Assembly (NCBI GenBank): GCA_964530825.1
Contig: CAZHCA010000001.1
Location: 351,463 to 415,462, forward strand
Direction of reading: 5' to 3'
Origin: CAZHCA01 sp964530825
GTDB taxonomy: Bacteria > Bacteroidota > Bacteroidia > Chitinophagales > Saprospiraceae
Length of the DNA: 64,000 bases
The position numbers and the translations under genes are program-made. Positions 16,756-26,215 of the stretch are shown piece by piece (position 1 is the stretch's first letter; each line of letters opens with the position of its first letter). The notes below the pieces were generated by a model. That model was not told the DNA's origin. It did no database searches and worked only from the letters and a program-made list of their open reading frames with translations.

Positions 16756-19700
16756 ATGGCATTAGTGGCTAAAAGCGAGCCGCTGAAACTCAAACCACAT
16801 TTACAGATGACATCAAACGGTAGAGTATTGATGCCCGAAGAGACCCGAGTTAACTTCGGGAAAACAAAATTTCCAACGCCGTATCCCGACTTTCTCGAGA
16901 TCCAAATTAAGTCTTTCCAGGAATTTTTCCAACTGGAAACTACCCCGGAAAATCGAGTGAACGAAGGGCTCTACAAGGTTTTTCAGGAGAATTTTCCCAT
17001 TACCGATGCCCGTAACATCTTCGTACTTGAATTTCTCGACTATTTCATAGATCCGCCCCGCTACACCATTGACGAGTGTATGCAGCGCGGGCTCACGTAC
17101 AGTGTGCCGCTGAAAGCGAAACTGCGACTGTCTTGTAACGACGAAGAACACGTCGATTTCCAAACGATCGTGCAAGATGTATTCTTGGGCAACATTCCCT
17201 ACATGACGCCTAAAGGTACCTTTGTCATCAATGGAGCCGAACGCGTCATTGTCTCTCAGCTTCACCGTTCGCCGGGCGTCTTCTTCGGTCAGAGTTTTCA
17301 TCCCAACGGGACTAAAATCTACTCCGCCCGGGTCATTCCGTTTAAGGGCGCCTGGATGGAGTTTGCTACCGATATCAACACGGTCATGTACGCCTACATC
17401 GACCGCAAAAAGAAGTTTCCGGTTACGACGCTTCTGCGAGCCATCGGTTACGATTCCGATAAAGCCATCCTCGACCTGTTCGATTTAGCCGACGAAGAGC
17501 CGGCTACGCGCGAATCGCTCGAGAACGCCATCGGGCGTAAACTGGCAGCGCGCGTTTTGCGAAGCTGGACCGAAGACTTCGTGGATGAGGATACCGGCGA
17601 GGTGGTGACCATCGAGCGTAACGAGATTATCCTGGAACGCGATATCGTTCTCGACGAAGAAAATATCGAACTCATCCTGGAGGCAGATACCGAAACTGTA
17701 ATTCTACAGAAGGAAGATATTGAGCAGGATTACTCCATTATCTATAATACCCTGCAGAAAGATCCCTCCAGCTCTGAAATCGAGGCCGTACAGTATATCT
17801 ACCGTCAATTGCGTGGTACCGACCCCCCAGATGAGGAGACGGCCCGCGGTATCATCGATAAGCTCTTCTTCTCCGATAAGCGCTACAATCTCGGAGATGT
17901 AGGGCGTTACAAGATCAATCGCAAGCTCGATCTGGAAACCGACGATGAGATTCTGGTCCTGACAAAAGAGGATATCATTGCCATCGTGAAGTACCTGGTG
18001 AGCCTGATGAACCAAAAGGCGGAAATCGATGACATCGACCACCTGAGCAACCGTCGGGTACGCACGGTGGGTGAGCAACTCTACGCCCAGTTCGGCGTGG
18101 GTTTGGCCCGTATGGCGCGCACCATTCGCGAGCGTATGAACGTGCGCGACAACGAGGTGTTTACGCCCATTGACCTGATCAATGCGCGCACGCTTTCGTC
18201 GGTGATTAACTCTTTCTTTGGCACCAGCCAACTTTCGCAGTTTCTGGATCAAACGAATCCGCTGTCGGAGATTACCCACAAACGGCGCATTTCCGCTTTG
18301 GGGCCGGGTGGTCTTTCGCGCGAGCGTGCCGGCTTTGAGGTGCGCGATGTTCACTACTCCCACTACGGTCGCCTGTGTACCATCGAAACGCCGGAGGGAC
18401 CAAATATCGGACTGATATCCACGCTCTGTGTACACGCCAAGGTGAACAAGATGGGCTTTTTGGAAACCCCCTACCGCCGCGTTACCGATGGCTCCGTAGA
18501 TATCAAAGACGAGCCGCTTTACCTGTCGGCCGAAGGAGAAGACTTCAAGCGGATCGCCCAGGCCAACGCGCCAATCGATACCAAAGGATCCTTCCTCTCC
18601 GAACGGATTAAATGTCGTGACCACGGGGAATTCCCGGTACTGACGCCCGAAGAGATCGAATTCATGGACGTAGCGCCTAACCAAATCGTTGGTGTTTCCG
18701 CCTCCATGATTCCTTTCTTGGAAAACGACGACGCCAACCGAGCTCTAATGGGATCGAATATGCAACGCCAGGCAGTACCCCTGATCCGCCCCAGCTCTCC
18801 GGTAGTAGGTACCGGACTGGAAGGTAAGGTAGCGCGCGATAGTCGGATGCTCATCAATGCCGAGGGCGACGGTGAGGTGGAATACGTGGATGCAACCAAG
18901 ATCCGGGTGCGCTACGACCGCTCGGATGAAGATCAGCTGGTATCTTTTGAAGAAAACCTGAAGGAATACTCGCTGATTAAATTCCGCCGGACCAATCAGG
19001 GGACCTGCATCAACCTGCGTCCCATTGTTCGTAAAGGTGACCGGGTGATCAGAGGGCAAATCCTTTGCGACGGCTACGCTACGGAAAAAGGCGAACTGGC
19101 CCTCGGACAAAACCTCAAGGTAGCTTTCATGCCTTGGAAAGGTTACAACTTTGAAGACGCCATTGTACTTTCCGAGCGCGTGGTACAGGAAGATATCTTC
19201 ACCTCTATCCATATCGAACACTTCGAACTGGACGTGCGGGATACCAAATTGGGCGAAGAAGAACTGACTAATGACATCCCAAACGTAAGTGAAGAGGCCA
19301 CCAAGGACCTCGACGAAAACGGTATCATCCGGGTAGGTGCCTGGGTACGTGAAGGCGATGTGCTGATCGGTAAGATCACTCCTAAAGGAGAGTCAGATCC
19401 TACGCCGGAAGAGAAGCTGCTGCGCGCCATTTTCGGCGACAAAGCGGGCGATGTGAAAGATGCATCGCTGAAGGCACCTCCTTCGACCAAAGGGATCATC
19501 ATCAACAAGCAACTCTTCGCGCGTGCTAAGAAAGACAAGGTGCAGAAAACCGCCGAGAAGGAACAGCTGACCAAACTGGAGGATGATCACATGATTTCCC
19601 TCAACAAGCTGAAGACCATTCTTGTGGATAAGCTGCTGATCCTGTTGGAAAACAAAAATGCCAACCGGGTACGCAGTATTTATAACGAGGAGCTGATCTC

Positions 19701-20628
19701 CAAAGGGGTGAAATTCAACACGGAGGTTCTGCGGGACATCGACTACACAACCGTCGATTACAGCAGCTGGACCGACGACGAGCACACAAACGGTTTGATC
19801 GCCCGCCTGTTGCATAACTATAGCATAAAAGTCAACGAAGAAGTCGGCCGCTACAAGCGGGAAAAATTCAATATCAGTATTGGTGACGAGTTGCCCGCCG
19901 GCGTGCTCAAGCTGGCTAAAGTATACATGGCCAAGAAGCGCAAGTTAAAAGTGGGCGACAAGCTGGCCGGCCGCCACGGGAATAAAGGTATTGTGGCCCG
20001 TATTGTACGGATCGAAGACATGCCATTCCTCGAAGACGGCACACCAGTCGATATCGTCCTGAATCCGCTGGGCGTGCCTTCGCGGATGAACCTGGGCCAG
20101 ATCTTCGAGACCGTACTCGGATGGGCTGGAGAAAAGTTGGGCATGAAGTTCGCTACGCCAATTTTCGACGGCGCCAGCAAAGAAGAGATCGACGAATATA
20201 TCCAAAAAGCAGGGTTGCCCAGCTTGGGCCAAACCTACCTGCACGATGGGGAGACCGGCGATCGCTTCCACCAGCAGGCTACGGTAGGGGTGATTTATAT
20301 GCTCAAACTGTCTCATATGGTCGACGACAAGATGCACGCCCGCTCGATTGGTCCGTACTCCCTTATTACCCAACAACCGTTGGGCGGTAAGGCGCAGTTC
20401 GGTGGTCAGCGCTTCGGCGAAATGGAGGTATGGGCATTAGAAGCATTCGGCGCTGCTAATATCCTGCAAGAACTCTTGACCATCAAGTCAGACGACATCA
20501 ACGGGCGTGCCAAGGCTTACGAGTCCATCGTCAAAGGCGATAACCTGCCCGAGCCAAATATTCCGGAGTCGTTCAACGTACTGGTACACGAACTTCGCGG
20601 ACTGGCTCTTGATGTGAAATTTGATTAA
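16756..20628 (+). CDS. rpoB: DNA-directed RNA polymerase subunit beta
   Basis: 1290-residue catalytic core subunit. Recognised by YPDFLEIQIKSFQEFFQLE, IVSQLHRSPGVFFG, the rifampicin-pocket region around FFGTSQLSQFLDQTNPL then KRRISALGPGGLSRER, and the C-terminal GGKAQFGGQRFGEMEVWALE. The start at 16756 (MALVAKSEP) is preferred over an upstream TTG at 16717. MTSNGRV at 16807 or MPEETRVNFG at 16831 are other possible starts, since relatives often begin close to the RVNF motif. Confidence 0.97.
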   Translation: MALVAKSEPLKLKPHLQMTSNGRVLMPEETRVNFGKTKFPTPYPDFLEIQIKSFQEFFQLETTPENRVNEGLYKVFQENFPITDARNIFVLEFLDYFIDPPRYTIDECMQRGLTYSVPLKAKLRLSCNDEEHVDFQTIVQDVFLGNIPYMTPKGTFVINGAERVIVSQLHRSPGVFFGQSFHPNGTKIYSARVIPFKGAWMEFATDINTVMYAYIDRKKKFPVTTLLRAIGYDSDKAILDLFDLADEEPATRESLENAIGRKLAARVLRSWTEDFVDEDTGEVVTIERNEIILERDIVLDEENIELILEADTETVILQKEDIEQDYSIIYNTLQKDPSSSEIEAVQYIYRQLRGTDPPDEETARGIIDKLFFSDKRYNLGDVGRYKINRKLDLETDDEILVLTKEDIIAIVKYLVSLMNQKAEIDDIDHLSNRRVRTVGEQLYAQFGVGLARMARTIRERMNVRDNEVFTPIDLINARTLSSVINSFFGTSQLSQFLDQTNPLSEITHKRRISALGPGGLSRERAGFEVRDVHYSHYGRLCTIETPEGPNIGLISTLCVHAKVNKMGFLETPYRRVTDGSVDIKDEPLYLSAEGEDFKRIAQANAPIDTKGSFLSERIKCRDHGEFPVLTPEEIEFMDVAPNQIVGVSASMIPFLENDDANRALMGSNMQRQAVPLIRPSSPVVGTGLEGKVARDSRMLINAEGDGEVEYVDATKIRVRYDRSDEDQLVSFEENLKEYSLIKFRRTNQGTCINLRPIVRKGDRVIRGQILCDGYATEKGELALGQNLKVAFMPWKGYNFEDAIVLSERVVQEDIFTSIHIEHFELDVRDTKLGEEELTNDIPNVSEEATKDLDENGIIRVGAWVREGDVLIGKITPKGESDPTPEEKLLRAIFGDKAGDVKDASLKAPPSTKGIIINKQLFARAKKDKVQKTAEKEQLTKLEDDHMISLNKLKTILVDKLLILLENKNANRVRSIYNEELISKGVKFNTEVLRDIDYTTVDYSSWTDDEHTNGLIARLLHNYSIKVNEEVGRYKREKFNISIGDELPAGVLKLAKVYMAKKRKLKVGDKLAGRHGNKGIVARIVRIEDMPFLEDGTPVDIVLNPLGVPSRMNLGQIFETVLGWAGEKLGMKFATPIFDGASKEEIDEYIQKAGLPSLGQTYLHDGETGDRFHQQATVGVIYMLKLSHMVDDKMHARSIGPYSLITQQPLGGKAQFGGQRFGEMEVWALEAFGAANILQELLTIKSDDINGRAKAYESIVKGDNLPEPNIPESFNVLVHELRGLALDVKFD

Positions 20629-20707
20629 CCCACGGAATTGGGGCGCCGTTGCCAACTCAGTGGTTGGTACCGGCGCTCGCTTTCCATAACCCAATAGAGG
20701 AATCGGT

Positions 20708-23700
20708 ATGCCATTTAAAAAGAAAAATCAAATCCAGAAGCAGAACTTCGACAGCATCACGATCAGTCTGGCTTCTCCCGACGAAATCCTGGAGCGTTCG
20801 TATGGGGAAGTGTTGAAGCCCGAGACGATCAACTACCGGTCCTATAAACCGGAACGTGATGGGTTGTTCTGCGAGCGGATCTTCGGTCCGGTTAAGGACT
20901 ACGAGTGCTACTGTGGTAAGTATAAGCGGATTCGCTACAAGGGTATTGTCTGCGACCGCTGTGGGGTAGAAGTTACCGAGAAAAAAGTGCGGCGGGAACG
21001 CATGGGCCATATCAAACTGGTGGTGCCTGTGGTACACATCTGGTTTTTCAAGTCGCTTCCCAATAAAATTGGCTACCTGCTGGGATTGTCATCCAAGAAG
21101 TTGGAGTCGATCATCTACTACGAACGCTACGTCGTCGTTCAGCCTGGGCTGAAAGAAGATGAAGGCATCTCCAAAATGGATCTGCTGACGGAAGAAGAAT
21201 ACCTGGATATCCTGGAGACCCTTCCGCCCGAGAACCAAATGCTGGAAGAGACCGATCCCAACCGCTTTATCGCCAAGATGGGTGCCGATGCGGTACGCGA
21301 TCTGTTGATGCGTATTGACCTGGATCAGTTGTCTTACGATCTGCGCCACCAGGCGGCCAACGAAACTTCTCAGCAACGTAAATCAGAAGCCCTCAAGCGC
21401 TTGCGCGTGGTCGAGGCTTTCCGCGACGGTCTTTCCCGCATGGAAAATCGCCCGGAGTGGGCCGTTATTCAATATTTGCCGGTCATTCCGCCGGAGCTGC
21501 GCCCACTGGTACCGCTGGATGGCGGTCGCTTTGCCAGCTCGGATCTCAACGACCTGTACCGCCGGGTAATTATCCGAAACAATCGCCTGAAGCGCCTGCT
21601 GGAGATCAAAGCGCCCGAGGTGATTCTGCGCAACGAGAAACGCATGCTGCAAGAGGCAGTTGATTCGCTTTTTGACAACTCGCGTAAATCCAACGCGGTA
21701 AAAGCGGAGGGCGGTCGCGCATTAAAATCGCTAAGCGACATTCTGAAAGGTAAGCAAGGCCGCTTCCGTCAGAATCTGCTCGGTAAGCGGGTCGACTACT
21801 CCGGCCGTTCGGTGATTGTGGTCGGTCCGACGCTGAAACTGCACGAGTGCGGTATTCCGAAAGCGATGGCTGCCGAGCTCTTCAAACCGTTCATTATTCG
21901 CAAACTGATTGAACGCGGCATCGTAAAAACCGTCAAATCAGCCAAAAAACTGGTCGATCGCAAGGATCCGGTCATTTGGGAGATTTTGGAAAACATCCTG
22001 AAGGGCCACCCGGTACTTTTGAACCGGGCTCCGACCCTGCACCGCCTGTCAATTCAGGCTTTCCAGCCCAAGCTGATCGAAGGTAAGGCCATTCAACTGC
22101 ATCCGTTGGTGTGTGGCGCTTTCAATGCCGACTTTGATGGCGACCAGATGGCGGTACACGTGCCGCTCAGCCAGGCTGCTATTCTGGAAGGACAGATGCT
22201 TATGCTGGCATCGCACAATATGCTGAACCCACAAAATGGTTCGCCGATTACCTTGCCCTCCCAGGATATGGTTCTTGGCCTTTACTACATTACTAAAGAG
22301 CGCCGCTCTACGGAGGCGCTGCCCGTAAAAGGCCAAGACCGCAAGTTCTACTCGGCTGAGGAGGTTATTATTGCTTACAACGAAGAGAAAGTAGATTTGC
22401 ACGCACCCATCAAAGTGCGCGCCAAGGTAGAGGATGAAAACGGTGAGTTTGCAATGCGCCTCGTCGATACCACCGTAGGTCGCGTACTTTTCAATGAGGT
22501 GGTACCCGAGCATGTACCCTTCGTAAATGTGCTGCTGACCAAGAAAAACCTGAAAAAGGTTATCGGAGATGTGATCGCCCGCACTGACTTCTCGGTTACT
22601 GCTAAGTTTCTGGATGATATCAAGGAAATGGGTTTTCTGTGGTCATTCAAGGGTGGTCTTTCTTTCAACCTAGGCGACCTGATTACACCTTCCATCAAGC
22701 TCAATACATTAGAAGAAGCTCAATCGGAGGTCGATGAGGTTTGGGAGAACTACAACATGGGTCTGATCACCAACAACGAGCGGTATAATCAGATCATCGA
22801 CAAGTGGACCTACGCCGATAACCGGATCACGGATACCCTCATGAAAGAGCTGGCAACCCACAAGCAGGGTTTCAACTCGGTATTCATGATGCTAGACTCC
22901 GGTGCCCGGGGGTCCAAACAGCAAATTAAGCAGCTTTGCGGATTGCGTGGGCTCATGGCTAAGCCCCGAAAATCGGGAGATACAGGTGGAGCAGTTATCG
23001 AAAACCCCATCCTGTCTAACTTTGTAGACGGTCTTTCGGTACTGGAATACTTTATCTCTACCCACGGTGCTCGTAAGGGTCTGGCCGATACCGCCTTGAA
23101 GACAGCCGATGCTGGTTACCTGACCCGACGTCTGGTAGATGTAGCGCAAGACGTCGTGGTAATGGAGGTAGATTGCAATACGCTGCGCGGTATTGAAACG
23201 ACGGCCCTAAAGGATAATGAGAAAGTGGTAGAGCCGTTATCCAGCAGGATTGACGGTCGCTACACGCTGCACGATATCCTGCACCCGGTTACCGACGAGG
23301 TGCTGGTTAAGTCCGGGGAGTATATCCACACCAAAATGGCTGAGCACATCGAAAAAGTCGGCGTAGAAATGGTGACCATCCGATCGGTCCTGACTTGCGA
23401 AACCAAAAGGGGTGTTTGCGCCAAGTGCTACGGTAAGAACCTGGCGACCGGTCGTATTGCTGAGGACGGTGACGCTGTAGGTATCATCGCCGCTCAGTCA
23501 ATCGGCGAACCTGGAACCCAGCTGACGCTGCGGACCTTCCACGTGGGGGGTATCGCTTCCGTTTCGAAAACTGAATCGGAAATCGTCTCCAAGTTCGACG
23601 GAAAGATTGAGTTCGACAGTGTACGTACAACTGCCAGCGACGAGGTGGAAGGAGATGCCCGAATCGTACTTTCTCGTACGGGCGAAATTCGCATCGTAGA

Positions 23701-25027
23701 CGCAGATTCCGGGAAGCAGTACGCATCGCACTATATCCCTTACGGCTCTACACTGCACGTAAAGGAAGGAGAGAAAGTGAAGAAAGGGGACCTCATTTGT
23801 GAGTGGGACCCGTTCAACGCCGTGATCGTTTCCGAGTTTAGCGGGACTGTCAAGTATGAGTCGATCGAAGAAGGAGTAACCTTCCGCAAAGAGCGTGACG
23901 ATCAGACAGGGTACGAAGAGAAAGTCATCGTTGAATCCAAAAATAAGCGCAAGATTCCGACCATCCGGATTTTCAATAGTAAAGGCGAAGAAGTAAAGAG
24001 CTACAACTTGCCCGTGGGCGCCTACCTGTCAGTTGACGAGGAGGCCAAAGTTAAAGCGGGTGAAAAAATCGCCAAAATTCCGCGTAAGCTAGGTAAAATC
24101 CAAGATATTACCGGTGGACTACCGCGGGTAACCGAGCTTTTCGAGGCGCGTAACCCATCGAATCCGGCTACGGTATCGGAGATCGACGGGGTGGTGGCCT
24201 TCGGAAAAATCAAGCGCGGTAACCGCGAAGTTATTGTTGAAGCCAAAGACGGCCAAAAGCGCAAGTACCTGATTGGTCTGTCGAAGCACATCCTGGTACA
24301 GGACGGTGATTTCGTTCGCGCCGGTACGCCGCTATCAGATGGCTCTATCGCGCCGAAAGACATATTGAATATCCGAGGTCCATTTGCAGTACAGCAGTAC
24401 TTGGTGAATGGTATCCAGGAGGTTTATCGCTCGCAGGGTATCACCATCAACAATAAGCACATGGAGGTTATCGTGCGACAGATGATGCGCCGCGTACAAA
24501 TCGAGGATCCGGGCGATACCAGCTTCCTCGAAGGTGAAGCAGTTGAGAAATACGATTTCCTGGAGCAAAACGACTGGATCTTCGACAAGAAAGTCGTTAC
24601 CGATTCGGGAGACTCCAATCGCTTGCGTCCGGGCCAGCTGGTTACCTTGCGACAAATTCGGGAGGAAAACTCCTTCCTGAAGCGCAACGACCGCGAGCCG
24701 GTGCAGTTCCGCGATGCCATCCCGGCTACCTCTAGCCCGATCCTGCAGGGGATCACCAAATCGTCCCTGGGTACCAGCAGCTGGATTTCGGCGGCTTCCT
24801 TCCAGGAGACCACAAAAGTGTTGAGCACGGCCGCCATCGGCGCCAAGCAAGACTTCCTGTTGGGCTTGAAGGAAAACGTAATTGTTGGTAAGCGCATCCC
24901 GGCCGGTACCGGTATGCGTCGCTATGACAACCTGTTTGTAACCACCGTAGAGCAACAAGAAGAATTCGAAGCGCGCCGCGCCCGTTTCCAGGAGATGGAG
25001 ATGGAGGATGTGGACGTGGATGAATAA
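20708..25027 (+). CDS. rpoC: DNA-directed RNA polymerase subunit beta'
   Basis: 1439-residue catalytic core subunit. The first zinc site CYCGKYKR...CDRCG is near residues 70-90, the active-site Mg motif NADFDGDQM is near residue 473, and the second zinc cysteines are in CETKRGVCAKCYG. The trigger-loop neighbourhood is VGIIAAQSIGEPGTQLTLRTFH. The C-terminus RRARFQEMEMEDVDVDE is acidic. 79 bp after rpoB and closed by a terminator. A decayed second copy of its last 17 codons lies at 25958. Confidence 0.98.
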   Translation: MPFKKKNQIQKQNFDSITISLASPDEILERSYGEVLKPETINYRSYKPERDGLFCERIFGPVKDYECYCGKYKRIRYKGIVCDRCGVEVTEKKVRRERMGHIKLVVPVVHIWFFKSLPNKIGYLLGLSSKKLESIIYYERYVVVQPGLKEDEGISKMDLLTEEEYLDILETLPPENQMLEETDPNRFIAKMGADAVRDLLMRIDLDQLSYDLRHQAANETSQQRKSEALKRLRVVEAFRDGLSRMENRPEWAVIQYLPVIPPELRPLVPLDGGRFASSDLNDLYRRVIIRNNRLKRLLEIKAPEVILRNEKRMLQEAVDSLFDNSRKSNAVKAEGGRALKSLSDILKGKQGRFRQNLLGKRVDYSGRSVIVVGPTLKLHECGIPKAMAAELFKPFIIRKLIERGIVKTVKSAKKLVDRKDPVIWEILENILKGHPVLLNRAPTLHRLSIQAFQPKLIEGKAIQLHPLVCGAFNADFDGDQMAVHVPLSQAAILEGQMLMLASHNMLNPQNGSPITLPSQDMVLGLYYITKERRSTEALPVKGQDRKFYSAEEVIIAYNEEKVDLHAPIKVRAKVEDENGEFAMRLVDTTVGRVLFNEVVPEHVPFVNVLLTKKNLKKVIGDVIARTDFSVTAKFLDDIKEMGFLWSFKGGLSFNLGDLITPSIKLNTLEEAQSEVDEVWENYNMGLITNNERYNQIIDKWTYADNRITDTLMKELATHKQGFNSVFMMLDSGARGSKQQIKQLCGLRGLMAKPRKSGDTGGAVIENPILSNFVDGLSVLEYFISTHGARKGLADTALKTADAGYLTRRLVDVAQDVVVMEVDCNTLRGIETTALKDNEKVVEPLSSRIDGRYTLHDILHPVTDEVLVKSGEYIHTKMAEHIEKVGVEMVTIRSVLTCETKRGVCAKCYGKNLATGRIAEDGDAVGIIAAQSIGEPGTQLTLRTFHVGGIASVSKTESEIVSKFDGKIEFDSVRTTASDEVEGDARIVLSRTGEIRIVDADSGKQYASHYIPYGSTLHVKEGEKVKKGDLICEWDPFNAVIVSEFSGTVKYESIEEGVTFRKERDDQTGYEEKVIVESKNKRKIPTIRIFNSKGEEVKSYNLPVGAYLSVDEEAKVKAGEKIAKIPRKLGKIQDITGGLPRVTELFEARNPSNPATVSEIDGVVAFGKIKRGNREVIVEAKDGQKRKYLIGLSKHILVQDGDFVRAGTPLSDGSIAPKDILNIRGPFAVQQYLVNGIQEVYRSQGITINNKHMEVIVRQMMRRVQIEDPGDTSFLEGEAVEKYDFLEQNDWIFDKKVVTDSGDSNRLRPGQLVTLRQIREENSFLKRNDREPVQFRDAIPATSSPILQGITKSSLGTSSWISAASFQETTKVLSTAAIGAKQDFLLGLKENVIVGKRIPAGTGMRRYDNLFVTTVEQQEEFEARRARFQEMEMEDVDVDE

Positions 25028-25150
25028 ATCCAACTACCGAAACTATAGTAGTGAGCGGCTGGCATCAAAACCGGTGCCCTACAGGGATAAAAAAGGCCTG
25101 CTCCCGGAAGGGGGCGGGCTTTTTTAGTCGATCGATGGCAATGTGTTGGT
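24971..25150 (+). repeat. direct repeat, left copy: rpoC 3' end plus terminator
   Basis: The last 57 bp of rpoC, its 3' flank and terminator are repeated in degenerate form 987 bp downstream (25958 to about 26130). Aligned without gaps, 24971-25008 and 25958-25995 differ at only 2 of 38 positions. Similarity then continues with small gaps through CTACCGAAACTATAGTAG, GCGGCTGGC and the terminator T run. This left copy carries the intact rpoC end. Confidence 0.88.
25089..25125 (+). terminator. intrinsic terminator after rpoC
   Basis: GC-rich hairpin (AAGGCCTGCTCCC, GGAAG loop region, GGGGCGGGCTT) followed by TTTTTT, 62 bp after the rpoC stop. It ends the long tRNA-tuf-rpo unit. A degenerate version recurs at about 26079-26107. 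Confidence 0.9.
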
Positions 25151-25253
25151 CGCAGCTAGTAGGTATAACCGTATTGCTCTATCCTTTACCATGGAGTTAC
25201 CTGTTTCTATTTTTAAGCATTCGCCTAGTTTATAAAATTGATTGTCAACGGTA

Positions 25254-25261
25254 TAGATTTG
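25254..25261 (+). promoter_or_regulatory. candidate -7 promoter element of the lipoprotein gene
   Basis: TAGATTTG, an exact TAnnTTTG match in an AT-rich stretch 125 bp before the start at 25386. No clean TTTG lies at the expected -33 spacing (TTTATAAAATTG is the nearest), so this is tentative. Confidence 0.45.
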
Positions 25262-25385
25262 AATACGTGAGAGGGGGTGGTAAGAAGATATGTGCTTTTT
25301 GTGGCGCCTTGAAATTGCTTCATCAAGTTGATTTACTTATTTTGAATAGTAACCATAAGCTGTGAAATCAATAAATTTTTTTAGA

Positions 25386-25892
25386 ATGAAAAATCGGAGC
25401 GTTGTGACTCGTGTTTTTTATCCCAGCCTGTTGTTGGTTGTTTTTTTATTGCTTGGTTGCGAAAAAGAAGTTGGCTTGGAAAAAGTGAACAATCGGGAAT
25501 ATAGTTCAATCAATGACTTACTCGAGTCGCTTGAGTCAAAAACAACTCCAGCTGAGTATGGTATTTTCACGGAGATTGTTTATGACAAGAGCACCGGTTC
25601 AGTTGAAATTATCAAAACAGCAGAAAAAGAACTGGGAATAGAATATTTATTCTTTTATATGGAGGCGGATGAGGATAGGAAGAATCTGCCGGTCGAATCC
25701 CGGGCAAACTATACCGTTAGTTGTTCGGGAGGTTCCGAAGGAGAATGGGAAGAAGATTGTAACGGAAAAATTTCTTGTGGTAGGCTGGTAGCAAGATGCT
25801 TGGATGAGGGGGGCTGTGCTACGGTTTGTAATGCGTTGATTATTACCATTCCGGAGTTGCAGACGCACATCGTACAGACAAAGAGTATCTAA
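25386..25892 (+). CDS. Cys-rich lipoprotein of unknown function
   Basis: 168 residues, unrecognised. A basic N-terminus and hydrophobic stretch end in a lipobox (FLLLGC, Cys25), so it is probably a membrane-anchored lipoprotein. The C-terminal half carries six clustered cysteines (VSCSGGSEG, EEDCNGKISCGRL, ARCLDEGGCATVCN), which suggests disulfides or a metal site outside the cytoplasm. The start at ATG 25386 gives a clean signal; a GTG at 25362 is also in frame. Base composition is visibly AT-richer than the neighbours. The gene is bracketed by two copies of the rpoC tail, so it was probably acquired or moved. Function unknown. Confidence 0.78.
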   Translation: MKNRSVVTRVFYPSLLLVVFLLLGCEKEVGLEKVNNREYSSINDLLESLESKTTPAEYGIFTEIVYDKSTGSVEIIKTAEKELGIEYLFFYMEADEDRKNLPVESRANYTVSCSGGSEGEWEEDCNGKISCGRLVARCLDEGGCATVCNALIITIPELQTHIVQTKSI

Positions 25893-25957
25893 CTTATCGT
25901 TTTGTGGTGGATGGCCATAACACTCCTGTAGGGGGGGGTGTTTGAATAAGCAGCTGA

Positions 25958-26130
25958 GCGCGCCGCGCCCGTTTCCAAGAGATGGAGATAGAGGAGATGG
26001 ACATATGAATAGATCCCCACCTACCGTAACTATAATAGCAGGCGGCTGGCCTCATCAAAGCCGATGCTCTAAGGGAATAAAAAGCTCGCTCGGGATTAGG
26101 TTTTTTAGTTAATGGCGGTGGGTTGGTTGC
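25958..26130 (+). pseudogene. decayed duplicate of the rpoC 3' end and terminator
   Basis: In the rpoC frame this reads ARRARFQEMEIEEMDI then TGA, against ARRARFQEMEMEDVDVDE at the true end. Nothing upstream encodes the rest of RpoC, so it is a 17-codon remnant. The following flank keeps CTACCGTAACTATAATAG, GGCGGCTGGC, GGGAATAAAAAG and TTTTTTAGTTAATGG, all counterparts of the left copy, but the terminator stem is ruined. One difference in the coding part is a synonymous Gln codon (CAG/CAA), as expected between diverged homologs. The rest of 25893-26215 shows no gene. Confidence 0.85.
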
Positions 26131-26215
26131 CAGTGTGGTTTGCCGATAACAGGAGACTGTTCCTTCCTTTTCTACTCCAGTTCCCACTTCTTAAATTGCC
26201 TCGGTAAACCTTTTC

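Noticed and set aside
25051..25365. Open frame of 104 codons after rpoC, plus strand
   Set aside because: It runs through the rpoC terminator and lacks a plausible start context; the sequence is non-repetitive noise with no family features.
25894..26187. Open frame of 97 codons, minus strand
   Set aside because: It overlaps the decayed rpoC-tail repeat and shows no protein-like features.
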